Assembly (NCBI RefSeq): GCF_038593855.1
Contig: NZ_CP151996.1
Coordinates: forward strand, 4,278,001 to 4,342,000
Direction: 5' to 3'
DNA length: 64,000 nucleotides
From: Lysinibacillus sp. FSL M8-0337
GTDB taxonomy: Bacteria; Bacillota; Bacilli; Bacillales_A; Planococcaceae
The notes under the pieces were generated by a model. It was not told the origin of the DNA and made no database searches. It saw only the letters and a list, made by a program, of their open reading frames with translations. The position numbers were made by a program, and so were the translations under genes. Shown here piece by piece: positions 42,415 through 51,734 of this stretch (position 1 is its first letter; each line of letters opens with the position of its first letter).

Positions 42415-43999
42415 ATGCCACAGACTCCTTATCGACATAACTTGTAAAATCGTATTTTATATCAAATTTGTCGTAGATATCCTCGGGTGTGTTGTGCGAA
42501 ACAACAATGATTGTTTTATCTTTTATATTTAACAGCTCATCCCAAAATATTTGACTATTAAAACTATCAAGATTAGAAGTAGGTTCATCAAAAATTAAAG
42601 TCGATTTATCTGACATTAATCCTCTTAAAATAAGCAATCTTCTCTTTTCACCACTAGAGAGTTTTGTTACGTCTTCACTTAAAAGTTTCTCTTCTGACAA
42701 GAACTTCTTCATATAATTAAGTTCTTCTTCACTATACTCATCTCTCAATAAAATATTAAATATAGGTGAACCATCAAAAAGATTGTTGTCCGTCATGACG
42801 TACATAATATCTTTAAATGGATTACTATCAACCTTAAGACTATTGTTGTCATAACAAATTTCCCCAGTATGGTTGCTCTTTAATAATCCCAGTATGGATT
42901 CTAAAAATATAGATTTGCCTAAACCACTTTGCCCTGTAATAATATGTGTGTTGTTTTTTTGGAAAGTTACATCATTATAGTTGAAAACCGTATTATCAAA
43001 TTTAAAGGATAATTTTTTAGTAGTAATTGCGTTATTATAGCTAATCGCTGTTTCAAGATTATCTGTTTCTACACAGATAATGGAGTTAATATCTTCTCTT
43101 AGTTTTTTCGTGCTGTTTATATTATTTATACTCCTTGATAGCGATAAAATCGGCATACTTAATTGCTCTACTAAACCTAAAAGGGTAATCGTAACACCAG
43201 GAGTAATATGACCTTTAATAATTAATAAAACCGATATCGCTAGAATTAAGAAATGAGAAGAATATGATAGCAAGGAATACATCGTATTTAATGTAATTCT
43301 ATAATTCTCCGTTTTTAACCCCGCATCTCTTTCTTTATTAATTTCATTTCTAGACCTATTTCGAAAAAGGGCATCAGCATTTAAAATTCTTACGTACTTT
43401 AGATTATCTAATAGATTTTTAAAAAAGCTGAGGTTATCCCCTTTTTGGTTTAAAAAGCTTTTTTCAAGATTCGCCAGTTTATCTTTGAATAATTTAGTTA
43501 CCAATAAAGGCAAAAACATAAAAGCAATTACAACCAAGCCAATATAGATATTAATAATAAGTAAAGACGTTGTAACGAAAACGATCCTTAGCGTTAAGTA
43601 AATAGCATCAAAAGAACTTCTATAATATTGATACTCTAAACTATCCACAACATTCGTTAACGCATTTAAGTTACTTTCATTTTTCACCTTTATATTTGAA
43701 AAGTCTCTTGTCTTTAATACGTTGTTAATAATTGAATTTTTAAGTTTTGCAAAAGTGTTTCTAATTAAATGATTTTCGTACTTCCATTCTAAAAAGTAAA
43801 ATAGCACCTCTATTAAAATTAAAACCCCGAAAATCAAAATATACGTAGAGACTTTATCTAAATTTTGATCAAGTGCTCCTTGAAATAAATCTCCTTTAAT
43901 AAATTGGATAATTGTCCCCATTAATGTTGAAACAATTAAAATAGAAATCAAAAGGAAAGTATTTCTATTTTTTATTCCAAAAATAATAGATTTTTTCAA
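42407..43999 (-). CDS. ABC exporter of the RiPP locus (fused membrane and ATPase domains)
   Basis: A 530-aa half-transporter. Six hydrophobic helices lie in residues 10-290, then an ATPase with Walker A TGQSGLGKS, signature LSSGEKRRL, Walker B STLIFDEPTSNLDS and switch His in VVSHNTPED. No C39 peptidase domain is present, so leader removal must be done by another protein, for which the adjacent S41 protease is the candidate. It works presumably as a homodimer exporting the mature peptide. Start at the second TTG (LKKSII), 9 nt after AGGAGGG. Confidence 0.86.
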   Translation of the reverse strand: MKKSIIFGIKNRNTFLLISILIVSTLMGTIIQFIKGDLFQGALDQNLDKVSTYILIFGVLILIEVLFYFLEWKYENHLIRNTFAKLKNSIINNVLKTRDFSNIKVKNESNLNALTNVVDSLEYQYYRSSFDAIYLTLRIVFVTTSLLIINIYIGLVVIAFMFLPLLVTKLFKDKLANLEKSFLNQKGDNLSFFKNLLDNLKYVRILNADALFRNRSRNEINKERDAGLKTENYRITLNTMYSLLSYSSHFLILAISVLLIIKGHITPGVTITLLGLVEQLSMPILSLSRSINNINSTKKLREDINSIICVETDNLETAISYNNAITTKKLSFKFDNTVFNYNDVTFQKNNTHIITGQSGLGKSIFLESILGLLKSNHTGEICYDNNSLKVDSNPFKDIMYVMTDNNLFDGSPIFNILLRDEYSEEELNYMKKFLSEEKLLSEDVTKLSSGEKRRLLILRGLMSDKSTLIFDEPTSNLDSFNSQIFWDELLNIKDKTIIVVSHNTPEDIYDKFDIKYDFTSYVDKESVAYV

Positions 44000-44024
44000 C
44001 CCCAAGTCCCTCCTAGCCTACTCA

Positions 44025-44075
44025 TTAAAAAATAAATAGAGTAATTACGTAGAAAATATCAATCCATCCACCCAT
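44025..44075 (-). CDS. 16-aa hydrophobic peptide, candidate pheromone
   Basis: ATG lies 9 nt after a strong AGGGAGG and encodes MGGWIDIFYVITLFIF. It is a hydrophobic peptide with a single charged residue (Asp6). It sits 25 nt before the exporter start and is divergent from an Rgg/MutR-type regulator gene. Short hydrophobic peptides (SHPs) encoded next to rgg genes are known pheromones in streptococci, often with an Asp or Glu before a hydrophobic octapeptide. This ORF lacks their usual basic N-terminus. It may instead be a leader ORF for the exporter gene. Confidence 0.5.
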   Translation of the reverse strand: MGGWIDIFYVITLFIF

Positions 44076-44172
44076 TTTACAAAACCTCCCTTCAACTTAA
44101 ACTGTATTCTCAAATCGAATAAACGCTGTTGTTTATATGTCTGATAATAGAGAAATAAATTGATTGAATGGT

Positions 44173-44198
44173 AAAATGTATACAAATATATACATTTT
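44173..44198. promoter_or_regulatory. 10-bp inverted repeat, likely operator
   Basis: AAAATGTATA and TATACATTTT form a perfect inverted repeat around CAAATA, ending directly before the AGGAGG of the Rgg-type gene (ATG at 44212). Its position between divergent operons suggests a binding site for that regulator or autoregulation; it could also be an RNA hairpin masking the RBS. Confidence 0.65.
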
Positions 44199-44211
44199 AG
44201 GAGGTTTTACT

Positions 44212-45084
44212 ATGTTTGGTCCTACAATTGAAATGATAAGAGAAGGTAAAAAGATTAAAATAAAGGATCTTTGTGATGGCATAGTGACCCGAGCTGCTTA
44301 TCATCGTTTTGCCAGCGGTCAAACGGATACTAGTATCCATAATCTATCCTTATTTATGGATAGATTGCATATTTCTCCTAATGAGTTTTTCTTAATTCAT
44401 AGCAACTATGCGAGTGATAAAGTAGTTTGCTTTTTAAAAGAATTATCTAGAGCATATAGGGTGCAGGATATTCAAGAATTGCGCTCTTTAAGGAAGAAAC
44501 TAGAGGCAGATTTTACTGGTTTAAAACATGAACATATGACCGATCTTCTGAATTTCAGGATTTGTAGGTTGTTGGGGCAAGATATTGATGGCAAAAAAAG
44601 CAGTTTATTTAAGTATTTAATCAGCACTGAATTTTGGACTCATTATGAATTAGTACTATTTACAAATAGTATGTATGTTTTTTCATTAGAATTAATCGAT
44701 GCTATTCTTATACGTTGTATTCAAAGGTTTAATAAATACAGTCAGACTCGACCTTATGGAAATGAAGGCTTTCGACTTGTAGTCAATGCATTAATTTTAG
44801 CCTTTGAACAAAAAGATTCATTTTACACTACTAAATGGATTGATTTATTAAACACCATACAACTAAATGATAGTGATTTCTTTGAAAAAGCACTGTTCAA
44901 AATATTTAAAGGGTTTTATAACATCACAATACACAAAGATCAAAATTCCATTTCAGAAGTAATAAAAACAATTGAGTTTGTTGGGCATATAGAAGCCCGC
45001 GAACATGAAGTTATGTTTAATCGAATGCTGGATTTCATACTTGAGCATAGCGGATTAGAGAAAGTCCATTCTTCAAAAACATAA
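44212..45084 (+). CDS. Rgg/GadR/MutR-family transcriptional regulator
   Basis: A 290-aa regulator. Residues 1-62 form an XRE-type helix-turn-helix (IEMIREGKKIKIKDLCDGIVTRAAYHRF), and the rest is an all-helical TPR-like domain with the Rgg-typical FWTHYELVLFTNSMYVFSLELIDAI. Rgg/MutR proteins bind short intracellular peptides and control bacteriocin or lantibiotic loci. I chose ATG (MFGPTIEM) right after AGGAGG; a longer TTG-initiated frame from 44164 would read through the inverted repeat. It is divergent from the exporter-precursor operon and 46 nt ahead of lanB. Confidence 0.85.
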   Translation: MFGPTIEMIREGKKIKIKDLCDGIVTRAAYHRFASGQTDTSIHNLSLFMDRLHISPNEFFLIHSNYASDKVVCFLKELSRAYRVQDIQELRSLRKKLEADFTGLKHEHMTDLLNFRICRLLGQDIDGKKSSLFKYLISTEFWTHYELVLFTNSMYVFSLELIDAILIRCIQRFNKYSQTRPYGNEGFRLVVNALILAFEQKDSFYTTKWIDLLNTIQLNDSDFFEKALFKIFKGFYNITIHKDQNSISEVIKTIEFVGHIEAREHEVMFNRMLDFILEHSGLEKVHSSKT

Positions 45085-45130
45085 CTCAATTGATTACCTC
45101 TCTTAATTAAATAATTTTGAGGTGAATCAC

Positions 45131-48100
45131 ATGTATGAAATGATGCCCTATATCAATGTAAGAACAGCAAATCACTCAACTAATGAGGAAAATCAAGATC
45201 GTTGGTTTGATAAAAAACTTTTTACTAGTTCCCGTAGCTTATATCATCAATTGCAAAGGAACGAGAATTTTAACAAAGCCACACTAGCTAAAAGAAAATA
45301 TTTAAATAGATCTAGATATAGAGCAACACCCTTCGGCTTATTTTCATCTGTCTACTTCAATACTATAGATGAAGTAAATCATTCAACAAATCAAATGATT
45401 ATTCATCATGACTTTAAAGTATATACAAGTATTGATTCGGAATGGATTAGTAAATTTATTTCAACCTTAAAAAATGAAAATTTAGCAAGCTTACAGGTTA
45501 CGTGGAATTCGAATGTGGTCTACCAAAATTCGAATTTTTTATACAATAACTGGACATTAGATGATAAAAAGAAGTTTAATACAAATAAAATTCAATTAAA
45601 TACTCTATTAGAAGCGATTCAAGTCCATGCAAAAAAAGCTGTTACTATTGAAGAGTTAGCCAAAAAACTAGAAGAACAAAATGGTGTTCTTTTACCATTT
45701 AAAATTGTATTAAATGTAGTGAAACAATTGGTCCACGGTGGCTATTTGATTACGGATTTAGACAATTTAGCATTTATTCAAGACTTCGAACTTCTAATTC
45801 GCTATGTTGAAGAGAAAAATTATTCTTTCCCAAAAGATGCGATCAAGCAAATAAGAACTTTGATAAAAAATCAAAATAATTCTATAAGCAAGTTCAATAT
45901 AGATACTGTAAACAAGTTGGAAAAACTATTAGCTTCAATTCATAATTGTGAATATTACCTTCGCTTTGATAGTGAAACTAACGTTATTAATCTTGATTTA
46001 GATAAAGGTCTTATAGAAAAAACACTCTTACCTTTCGTTAATTTCCTATCGACTTATGCAATACGGGTACCTGTAAGTGATAGATATCAAGCTGATATCC
46101 TTTTTTTTAAAGAAAAGTACGGAAATTCAAAAGTAAAGTTTTTAGATTTTTACAAAAACTATCAATTGATTCGAGAGAAAAATTGTTCGCTAGAACGCAA
46201 AACGTCAGATTTAGAGAAAAAAATAAAAATGCAATTATTAGCACTAACATCTACGGCAGCAAACAGACATTTAAAAGAAATCGACATAGCAAATTTGCAT
46301 TTTGAAGACCTAAAAATAGAAAGCGAAATTTCTCCAGCAATACAAAGTTGTTTTTATTTAGAGAGTAATAATGGACAACTCAACTTTTCGCTAACCCCGT
46401 ATGCTGGAAATGCGGGACTTGGACGTTTAGAAGGACGATTTTCATATATAAATCCAGCATATTTTACAACAATGAAAAATATTGAAAGAAGAAAAATTGC
46501 AGAAGCTAATACAGAGGTCATTACCGTTAAATATATGCCTAAAAATCAACACTACTATAATATTATGAATGATTGCTATGAAGGCAATTTAAATCTTCAA
46601 TATGGAACTGCTGAAAATCATCAATCCGTTCCATTAGAGCACCTCTTTATTAGCATACAAGATAATAAATTAACACTTTCTGCATTATTAGATGACGGTA
46701 CTGAAAAAATTGTAAAGTTTGAACAATATAATGTATCTAATATTGAACATTTTTCCCCACATATTTTAAATGACTTACTATTTTGGAGTAGCAATTACTA
46801 TGCAAATATTATGTCGCTTCTATTCGATATTCAAAAAATACGAAAAGACTTTATTCATTTTCCAAAGGTTCTTTTTAAAGACATTGAATTAATCCCTCAA
46901 TCTTGGCTAATTAAAAATTATATGGGAGATATACGCTCACAAGATCAATTTTTCAGCAAGTTTACCGAAATGAAAACGATTTATGAAATACCGGATTCAC
47001 TTTTTGTTAGATGTAATGACCTAAGAATATTAATCGATACTAATCGTAAAGAGGATTTAGATATTTTATGGGATATTTATAAAACGGATAATTCTTTTAC
47101 TATTTACCTTGAAGAAAATTCATTGAACTTAGCTAACTTCATTACGCTTGACTCAGAAGGCAACCATTATATGTCTGAGTTTGTTTTTAACTTTGTAGCA
47201 CAAAAGATTAAGCCGAAGAAACTTGTCCAACTACCTTTGTTTCAAACAAAGGAAGAATTAAATTTAGAAAGAAAAGTTAACTGGCAACATTTTAATATTT
47301 ATTTACCGCACGAACTCCAAGACGACTTTTTAGGCACTTATTTAAATGAGCTTATTAAAGAGCTAAAATCCAACGGTGCAATTACTAAGTCTTTTTACAT
47401 TCGTTATTTTGATGATAGACATCATATAAGATTAAGAATTTCTCCTACTTCTCACTTTAATGGAATAGATGAATATCTAGCAAAAGGCATTATAGCTGGG
47501 GATATCATTGATTATAGTATAGGAAAGTATGACCCAGAATACGAAAGATATGGAGGATTGACTACCATGTCGGAGGCAGAGGATTTTTTCTGTGCTGATA
47601 GTTCTCTTATTCTTAGTTTATTAGCTTCCTGTTTAGGTAACGAAAAAATAGATAAAGTGGATCACGCTATCTATCTTGTGTTTAAACTACTATCTCTTCA
47701 TACCAAAGATCTACATCAACAGTTCCGTATTATGGATGATGGTTATTCAAATAAGGACTTTTCAAAAGATTTCCGTGAAAACAGACATAAATATTTGGCA
47801 TTTAGTGATATTGCTGCATCTTCAAATACTGATTTAACTGCACATCATTTTGCTTTCAACAAAGAACAACTGACCGACTGGGAGCTACAATTGTCTAACT
47901 ATTTTAAAAAATTAATAAATGAAAACCGTTTTGATTTTAATATTATTCGAAGTTTAATACATATGACATGTATCAGACTGTTTGGTATTAAATCAGAAGA
48001 GGAAGAATTAGTTGGAAATATGGTTTGGAGAGTTTTAAAACAACAAATTGCTATAAAGAAGAAAGCCACTAACGCTACCCTTATTTTAAACTCAAACTAA
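45131..48100 (+). CDS. LanB-type (class I) lantibiotic dehydratase, full length
   Basis: A 989-aa protein covering both LanB parts. The glutamylation domain begins with RSRYRATPFGLFSSVYF (about residue 60). The elimination domain (SpaB_C, from about residue 710) has FYIRYFDDRHHIRLRI (about 755) and RSLIHMTCIRLFG (about 943), keeping the Arg and His residues that NisB uses for glutamate elimination. LanB enzymes glutamylate Ser/Thr with Glu-tRNA and then form dehydroalanine or dehydrobutyrine. There is no LanC in the locus and no Cys in the core, so the product would stay dehydrated or be modified otherwise. RBS GAGGTG; ATG at 45131 preferred over GTG at 45122. Confidence 0.9.
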   Translation: MYEMMPYINVRTANHSTNEENQDRWFDKKLFTSSRSLYHQLQRNENFNKATLAKRKYLNRSRYRATPFGLFSSVYFNTIDEVNHSTNQMIIHHDFKVYTSIDSEWISKFISTLKNENLASLQVTWNSNVVYQNSNFLYNNWTLDDKKKFNTNKIQLNTLLEAIQVHAKKAVTIEELAKKLEEQNGVLLPFKIVLNVVKQLVHGGYLITDLDNLAFIQDFELLIRYVEEKNYSFPKDAIKQIRTLIKNQNNSISKFNIDTVNKLEKLLASIHNCEYYLRFDSETNVINLDLDKGLIEKTLLPFVNFLSTYAIRVPVSDRYQADILFFKEKYGNSKVKFLDFYKNYQLIREKNCSLERKTSDLEKKIKMQLLALTSTAANRHLKEIDIANLHFEDLKIESEISPAIQSCFYLESNNGQLNFSLTPYAGNAGLGRLEGRFSYINPAYFTTMKNIERRKIAEANTEVITVKYMPKNQHYYNIMNDCYEGNLNLQYGTAENHQSVPLEHLFISIQDNKLTLSALLDDGTEKIVKFEQYNVSNIEHFSPHILNDLLFWSSNYYANIMSLLFDIQKIRKDFIHFPKVLFKDIELIPQSWLIKNYMGDIRSQDQFFSKFTEMKTIYEIPDSLFVRCNDLRILIDTNRKEDLDILWDIYKTDNSFTIYLEENSLNLANFITLDSEGNHYMSEFVFNFVAQKIKPKKLVQLPLFQTKEELNLERKVNWQHFNIYLPHELQDDFLGTYLNELIKELKSNGAITKSFYIRYFDDRHHIRLRISPTSHFNGIDEYLAKGIIAGDIIDYSIGKYDPEYERYGGLTTMSEAEDFFCADSSLILSLLASCLGNEKIDKVDHAIYLVFKLLSLHTKDLHQQFRIMDDGYSNKDFSKDFRENRHKYLAFSDIAASSNTDLTAHHFAFNKEQLTDWELQLSNYFKKLINENRFDFNIIRSLIHMTCIRLFGIKSEEEELVGNMVWRVLKQQIAIKKKATNATLILNSN

Positions 48101-48225
48101 AACAAGCATCATTCTACAATTTATATTTCCATGGAAATAATTTTCTCTTTTGTTTGCATGATATAAACGTTTTATTCAAAGAAGAGGAACATGCCATCTT
48201 CATTTTTGAGACTGGGGGGATAAAA

Positions 48226-49701
48226 ATGGAAGAGCTTGCTTTAAAATTAAACAATGTTCAAATTAGTTTTGGGGACAAGGAAATTTTTGATACTAAGGAA
48301 TTAACCGTTTATCAAAATGATCGCATTGGTATTGTAGGGAAAAATGGTCAAGGCAAAACGACTTTATTGAATATAATTGCAGGTACCATTACACCTGATA
48401 ATGGAAAGATTGAACGATTTGTCGATTTCAATTATTTTCAACAAATCGGTGAGCTAAAGGAAGAAACGAATGCTGACTATCTAGATTCCCAATTACTTAG
48501 CCGCTTGAACGTTCCTACTAACAGCGTTGAAACACTTAGTGGTGGAGAACAATCCAAATTTCGTTTAGTTCAGTTACTATCTCAATATAAAATGGGTCTG
48601 CTGTTAGACGAACCGACAACGCACGTAGATAAAAATGGGATCGACATAATGATCGAAGAATTAAATTATTACTACGGTACTTTAATATTTGTCAGCCATG
48701 ATCGCTATTTTATTAATGCAATCGCCACTAAAATATGGGAAATAGATAATGGGAAAATCAAAGAATTTAACGGCAATTACGATCAATATCTGGAACAGAA
48801 ACAACAAGAGAAGTTGGAGTTACAAAGAAAATATCAAAAGGTCACAAAAGAAAAAGAACGATTACAAGAAGCCGTAGAAGTGAAAAAGAGTCAGGCAAAG
48901 AAAATTTCTATTGTTAGCGAAAAAAACAAACAACGAAATATTAAACCGAATCGCTTAGCTTCTACCAAACAAAAAGACACGGTTCAAAAGAGTATGTTGA
49001 AAACCGTGAAATCAATAGAGAAAAGAATGGATATGTTGGAGGAGGTTCATATTGAAAAAGAACCTAAACCAATTTCTTTTCCAATAGTGAAAGAACTTGA
49101 AATAAATAATCGTTTTCCGATAATGGGACATAATATCACCGTTACTGCTGGAGACAATATCCTTCTTGCAGAACAGGATTTCCAATTCCCACTTGGCAAG
49201 AAGATAGCTATAGTAGGAGACAATGGCGTAGGTAAATCAACTTTCTTACACTATATAATGAATAATCAAGATGGTATCACGCTTTCCTCAAAAATTGTAT
49301 TTTGCACTTACAAGCAAATGGATTATAAAATGAGTGGGGACATAAGTATATTAGAGTATCTTATGAAGATGAGTGAGTATAAAGAAAGTTTTATTCGGGC
49401 GATTCTCAGTAACCTTGGCTTTGAAGAAGCCACTATTAGAAAACCTTTACATGCGTTAAGTGGTGGAGAAGTAACTCGAATTTCTTTGGCAGCCCTTTTT
49501 GCCAAACCTTCTAATGTCCTTATTTTAGATGAACCAACAAATTTTATAGACTTAGCTACTATTGAAGCATTGGAAAAATTTTTACTAGGCTATAAAGGAA
49601 CAGTGCTCTTTACTACTCATGATCAGCTTATTGTGGAAAGAGTAGCTGACCAAATTTGGGAAATTAAAGATAAAACGTTACAGCTTATCAAGGAAAAATA
49701 A
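48226..49701 (+). CDS. ABC-F family ATPase (ribosome-protection type)
   Basis: A 491-aa protein with two ABC ATPase domains and no membrane helices. Domain 1 has GKNGQGKTT, ETLSGGEQSKF and LLLDEPTTHVD. Domain 2 has GDNGVGKST, HALSGGEVTRI and LILDEPTNFID. Between them lies a charged coiled-coil linker (about 200-285) that in antibiotic-resistance ABC-Fs reaches the ribosomal exit-site region. Sequence style and length recall Vga/Lsa/Msr-type proteins. It follows lanB by 125 nt on the same strand, so it may give self-resistance. I chose ATG (MEELAL) after GGGGGGATAAAA; a longer TTG frame from 48154 lacks an RBS. Confidence 0.87.
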   Translation: MEELALKLNNVQISFGDKEIFDTKELTVYQNDRIGIVGKNGQGKTTLLNIIAGTITPDNGKIERFVDFNYFQQIGELKEETNADYLDSQLLSRLNVPTNSVETLSGGEQSKFRLVQLLSQYKMGLLLDEPTTHVDKNGIDIMIEELNYYYGTLIFVSHDRYFINAIATKIWEIDNGKIKEFNGNYDQYLEQKQQEKLELQRKYQKVTKEKERLQEAVEVKKSQAKKISIVSEKNKQRNIKPNRLASTKQKDTVQKSMLKTVKSIEKRMDMLEEVHIEKEPKPISFPIVKELEINNRFPIMGHNITVTAGDNILLAEQDFQFPLGKKIAIVGDNGVGKSTFLHYIMNNQDGITLSSKIVFCTYKQMDYKMSGDISILEYLMKMSEYKESFIRAILSNLGFEEATIRKPLHALSGGEVTRISLAALFAKPSNVLILDEPTNFIDLATIEALEKFLLGYKGTVLFTTHDQLIVERVADQIWEIKDKTLQLIKEK

Positions 49702-49718
49702 AATGGGCATCTAATGCA

Positions 49719-49752
49719 TTAAAACCACCCGCGATGAGACGGGTGGTTTTAA
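49719..49752. terminator. Bidirectional terminator ending the RiPP locus
   Basis: 13-bp perfect stem TTAAAACCACCCG / CGGGTGGTTTTAA, 18 nt after the ABC-F stop codon. Confidence 0.9.
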
Positions 49753-49793
49753 GCTTGAGTCAAAGACGGAAGTGAAATCATAAGTTCTTTAAA

Positions 49794-50297
49794 TTAGAAA
49801 TATAACACCATCAATTCCTCGTCATAATAGTGCCCATTAAATTGAAGAGCTTTGCGTTCTAAGCCGTAAACCTCAAAGCCTAATGACTTATATAACTTTT
49901 GGGCTGAACTATTATCAGAAACAACTGTTAAGTTTATTTGCTCCAAACCTTCACAACATTTCGCCCTCTTTATTAGTTTGCTCATCAGTAATTTCCCTAA
50001 TCCACGCCCTCTTCCTTCAGGTGCAACATACATGCCAAAAACATTCCCTTTATGACTCGTTTTCGGACTGTCTTCACGCACAAAAGTTACGATGCCAACC
50101 AACGAACCGTTATTATGAAAAGCACCGAGCACAAACTTATCGGTTGTTGCTTCTATTCGCTCTGCAACAGTTTGTAATGAAACGTTTACTTCACGCTCAT
50201 ATGTGGAACCAAATGCTTCCGGATTATTTTTTAATGCACTTAAACGCACTTCTTGATATACTTGTGCATCTGATTTACTTAAAATACGAATCTCCAT
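49794..50297 (-). CDS. GNAT acetyltransferase
   Basis: A 167-aa N-acetyltransferase: VFGMYVAPEGRGRGLGKLLMSKLIKRA holds the acetyl-CoA pyrophosphate loop, and INLTVVSDNSSAQKLYKSLGFEVYGLERKAL is the C-terminal half. The substrate is unknown. It lies 33 nt downstream of hisS on the same strand with its own RBS (AAGGGGAT), so it is probably cotranscribed and shares the histidine attenuator. Confidence 0.82.
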   Translation of the reverse strand: MEIRILSKSDAQVYQEVRLSALKNNPEAFGSTYEREVNVSLQTVAERIEATTDKFVLGAFHNNGSLVGIVTFVREDSPKTSHKGNVFGMYVAPEGRGRGLGKLLMSKLIKRAKCCEGLEQINLTVVSDNSSAQKLYKSLGFEVYGLERKALQFNGHYYDEELMVLYF

Positions 50298-50330
50298 AAT
50301 CTATCCCCTTACCGTTCGTTATCGTTCCAT

Positions 50331-51605
50331 TCATACATTGAAAATAAAAGTTTTAGTAGCGGTCTCCCCTGTCTGCATATTTTTTAGCATATAGTGATTT
50401 TGCGTTACTTCCTCTAGCCCCAACACAATAACAAAAGGAATGTTTTCACGATTTGCTTTATCCATCGCTTTTCTTAATTTTTTACCACTAAGCTCTACTT
50501 CAACGCGATAGTCTTTCCGCAATGCTTTTGCTAATACAAGAGACTCTACTGTTGTATTAATAGGAATGATATAAATATCAATTAATGTCTCCTGCTTTTT
50601 TTGTTCATCTAACATCATAGCTGTAAAAATAACATCTAACCCGAATGAAATACCGACCGTAGCGAACTTTTCTGTTCCCCCTAATAGCCCGCCAATCGCA
50701 TTATCATAACGACCCCCGCTTCCTATACTGGATGTTATGCGACCATCCCGTACGAACATTTCATAAATTGTACCCGTATAAATTTCTAGCCCACGCGCAA
50801 GCAAAGGATTAAATAGACAATTTTCTGTAATGCCAAGCTTATTTAAATAGTGTTCTAATTCTTCCATTTCGGCTACACCTTCTTGAATCAGAGGCTCATC
50901 ATATTGGCCGAAATAAGCAAGTGTATTTTTTCTATCGTCTTGTAAAAAATATGCGATTCGCTTTACAACAGCAAGTTGCAAACCTACCTCTGTTAACTCT
51001 GCTAAAACTGCATCATGACCTACTTTTTCAATTTTATCGAGTATTAAAATTACCCGACTTTGCACATCAGCATCTACACCAAAAACACCAAGTAAGCCAA
51101 CTAATAGCTTACGATTGTTATATTGAATGACAACATCTTGCTCTAACTTTTCAAAAGCATCTAATGCCATCATCATCAATTCGGCCTCAGCTGCTTGTGA
51201 ATCAACCCCAACAATATCTACATCACATTGTGTAAACTCGCGGAATCTCCCCGCTTTAATCGGGCCATCTCGAAACACTTTGCCAATTTCATAACGTTTA
51301 AATGGCATCGGTAATGTAGGGTTCATTGCAATGACCTTTGCGAATGGAATCGTTAAATCATAACGTAATGCTAGTTCACGTTCTCCTCGATCCGATAGCA
51401 CATACATCTCTTGTAGAATTTCAGCACCTCCTGCGTATTTTGATGCCATTAAGCTTGTATAGTTTAAAATCGGTGTTTCAAGTGGTTTACACCCATATGT
51501 GATAAAAGTATCTTCTAACGTACGCCGAATTTTACGACGAATACGTTCTTGCTCTGGTAAATAGTCTTGGGTTCCTCTAACATTTTGATAATCCATTTTC
51601 TTCAT
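50331..51605 (-). CDS. hisS: Histidyl-tRNA synthetase
   Basis: A 424-aa class II aminoacyl-tRNA synthetase. Motif 1 region FITYGCKPLETPIL, motif 2 FKRYEIGKVFRDGPIKAGRFREFTQCDVDIVG, the histidine loop RGLEIYTGTIYEMF and motif 3 SIGSGGRYDNAIGGLLG are present, followed by a complete C-terminal anticodon-binding domain. This separates it from the regulatory paralogue HisZ. The second of two close ATGs is chosen, 8 nt from AAAGGAG. Expression is controlled by a His-rich leader peptide and attenuator just upstream, not by a T-box. It may be a second HisRS of the genome. Confidence 0.9.
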   Translation of the reverse strand: MKKMDYQNVRGTQDYLPEQERIRRKIRRTLEDTFITYGCKPLETPILNYTSLMASKYAGGAEILQEMYVLSDRGERELALRYDLTIPFAKVIAMNPTLPMPFKRYEIGKVFRDGPIKAGRFREFTQCDVDIVGVDSQAAEAELMMMALDAFEKLEQDVVIQYNNRKLLVGLLGVFGVDADVQSRVILILDKIEKVGHDAVLAELTEVGLQLAVVKRIAYFLQDDRKNTLAYFGQYDEPLIQEGVAEMEELEHYLNKLGITENCLFNPLLARGLEIYTGTIYEMFVRDGRITSSIGSGGRYDNAIGGLLGGTEKFATVGISFGLDVIFTAMMLDEQKKQETLIDIYIIPINTTVESLVLAKALRKDYRVEVELSGKKLRKAMDKANRENIPFVIVLGLEEVTQNHYMLKNMQTGETATKTFIFNV

Positions 51606-51631
51606 CTTCATTGCTCCTTTTTTTAGAAAAT

Positions 51632-51677
51632 AAAAAAACCGTACTAACATAAGCTCCAACTTCGGCTTAGTTATACG
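51632..51677 (-). terminator. Attenuator terminator upstream of hisS
   Basis: On the minus strand CGTATAACTAAGC pairs with GCTTATGTTAGTACG (two small bulges) around a CGAAGTTGGA loop and is followed by seven T. It lies between the His leader peptide and hisS. Confidence 0.82.
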
Positions 51678-51734
51678 ATTTCATGAGAAATAGTCTTCCT
51701 ATTCATTATTAAAAAATTAATAAAGATAGCAAGA

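Noticed and set aside
45131-48100. Ordinary class I lanthipeptide locus
   Set aside because: LanB is complete, but no LanC cyclase is encoded and the predicted cores have no Cys, so lanthionine rings cannot form from these precursors.
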